A stretch of 5,346 nucleotides of DNA, from NCBI GenBank assembly GCA_016929465.1, contig JAFGIT010000122.1, positions 1 through 5,346 on the forward strand, in the 5' to 3' direction. Source of the DNA: JAFGIT01 sp016929465 [NCBI: Candidatus Coatesbacteria bacterium]. Lineage in GTDB: Bacteria; B130-G9. This document shows, one piece after another, positions 5,332 through 5,346 of the stretch (positions are counted from its first letter, which is position 1; each line of letters starts with the position of its first letter). The translations under genes and the position numbers were made by a program. The notes under the pieces are model-generated. The model did not search any database. It was not told the DNA's origin and was given only the letters and a program-made list of their open reading frames with translations.

Positions 5332-5346
5332 TCATGAGACATTACG

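Larger units (their letters stand above)
5260..5346 (-). mobile_element. 3' end of a group II intron (domains V and VI), rest beyond the window
   Basis: On the minus strand, from 5333 to 5260, the sequence has the order of a bacterial group II intron 3' end: GAACCGCCG, a short hairpin, CGGTGGTGTGGGAGG, a GC-rich hairpin, then CCTACCCGAT. The terminal AT fits the 3' AY rule. I recognise this arrangement from bacterial introns that follow a reverse transcriptase/maturase gene. The intron body and any maturase gene must lie at coordinates above 5346, transcribed leftward towards the operon. The 3' exon starts at 5259 (TACTGGCC on the minus strand). Motif recall and hand folding support this; a covariance-model search would confirm it. 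Confidence 0.8.

Noticed and set aside
4835-5342. Open frames on both strands across the repeat region, up to 161 codons
   Set aside because: They are translations of repeats and of the intron's domain V/VI, low in complexity and rich in Pro, Arg and Ser, with no domain and no good ribosome site. Parts of the same DNA read open in several frames, as expected from GC-rich repeats.

Overview
The window looks like chromosomal DNA from an uncultured or little-studied bacterium with a moderately GC-rich genome. The genes carry bacterial features: Shine-Dalgarno-like sites, a four-base stop/start overlap and a hairpin terminator. The repeat-rich spacer with hairpin modules and a group II intron end resembles environmental genomes of candidate phyla. 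That placement is an impression from protein and repeat style; no marker gene fixes the phylum.

Layout. Bases 1-429 (+) hold the C-terminal end of a larger protein, probably a surface or secreted beta-rich protein, cut by the window edge. It converges with a four-gene minus-strand operon at 592-4804. A perfect 10-bp hairpin followed by a T-run on the minus strand (499-527) is the likely operon terminator. In transcription order the operon encodes: a membrane-anchored family 2 glycosyltransferase of the polyprenyl-phosphate type (4804-3830); an exported DJ-1/PfpI-family protein (3833-3132, ATGA overlap); glucose-1-phosphate adenylyltransferase GlgC (3128-1908, 3-nt gap); and a FAD-dependent amine-oxidase-like oxidoreductase (1866-592, 41-nt gap). 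The tight spacing argues for co-transcription.

Bases 4811-5346 contain no credible protein gene. They hold a head-to-tail array of imperfect units of about 150 bp, including a perfect 67-bp direct repeat and a perfect 39-bp repeat, with interchangeable palindromic modules. At the right edge, on the minus strand, is the 3' end of a group II intron: domain V, domain VI and a terminal CCCGAT. Its body and any reverse transcriptase lie beyond base 5346. The intron junction falls at the same position in the repeat unit where copy 1 has nothing and copy 2 has a small hairpin.

How the genes may work together. GlgC makes ADP-glucose, the glycosyltransferase probably loads a sugar onto a lipid carrier at the membrane, and the FAD enzyme belongs to a family often found near envelope or polysaccharide glycosyltransferases. 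The operon therefore has a carbohydrate or envelope flavour. No glycogen synthase or branching enzyme is present, and the role of the exported DJ-1-like protein is unknown.
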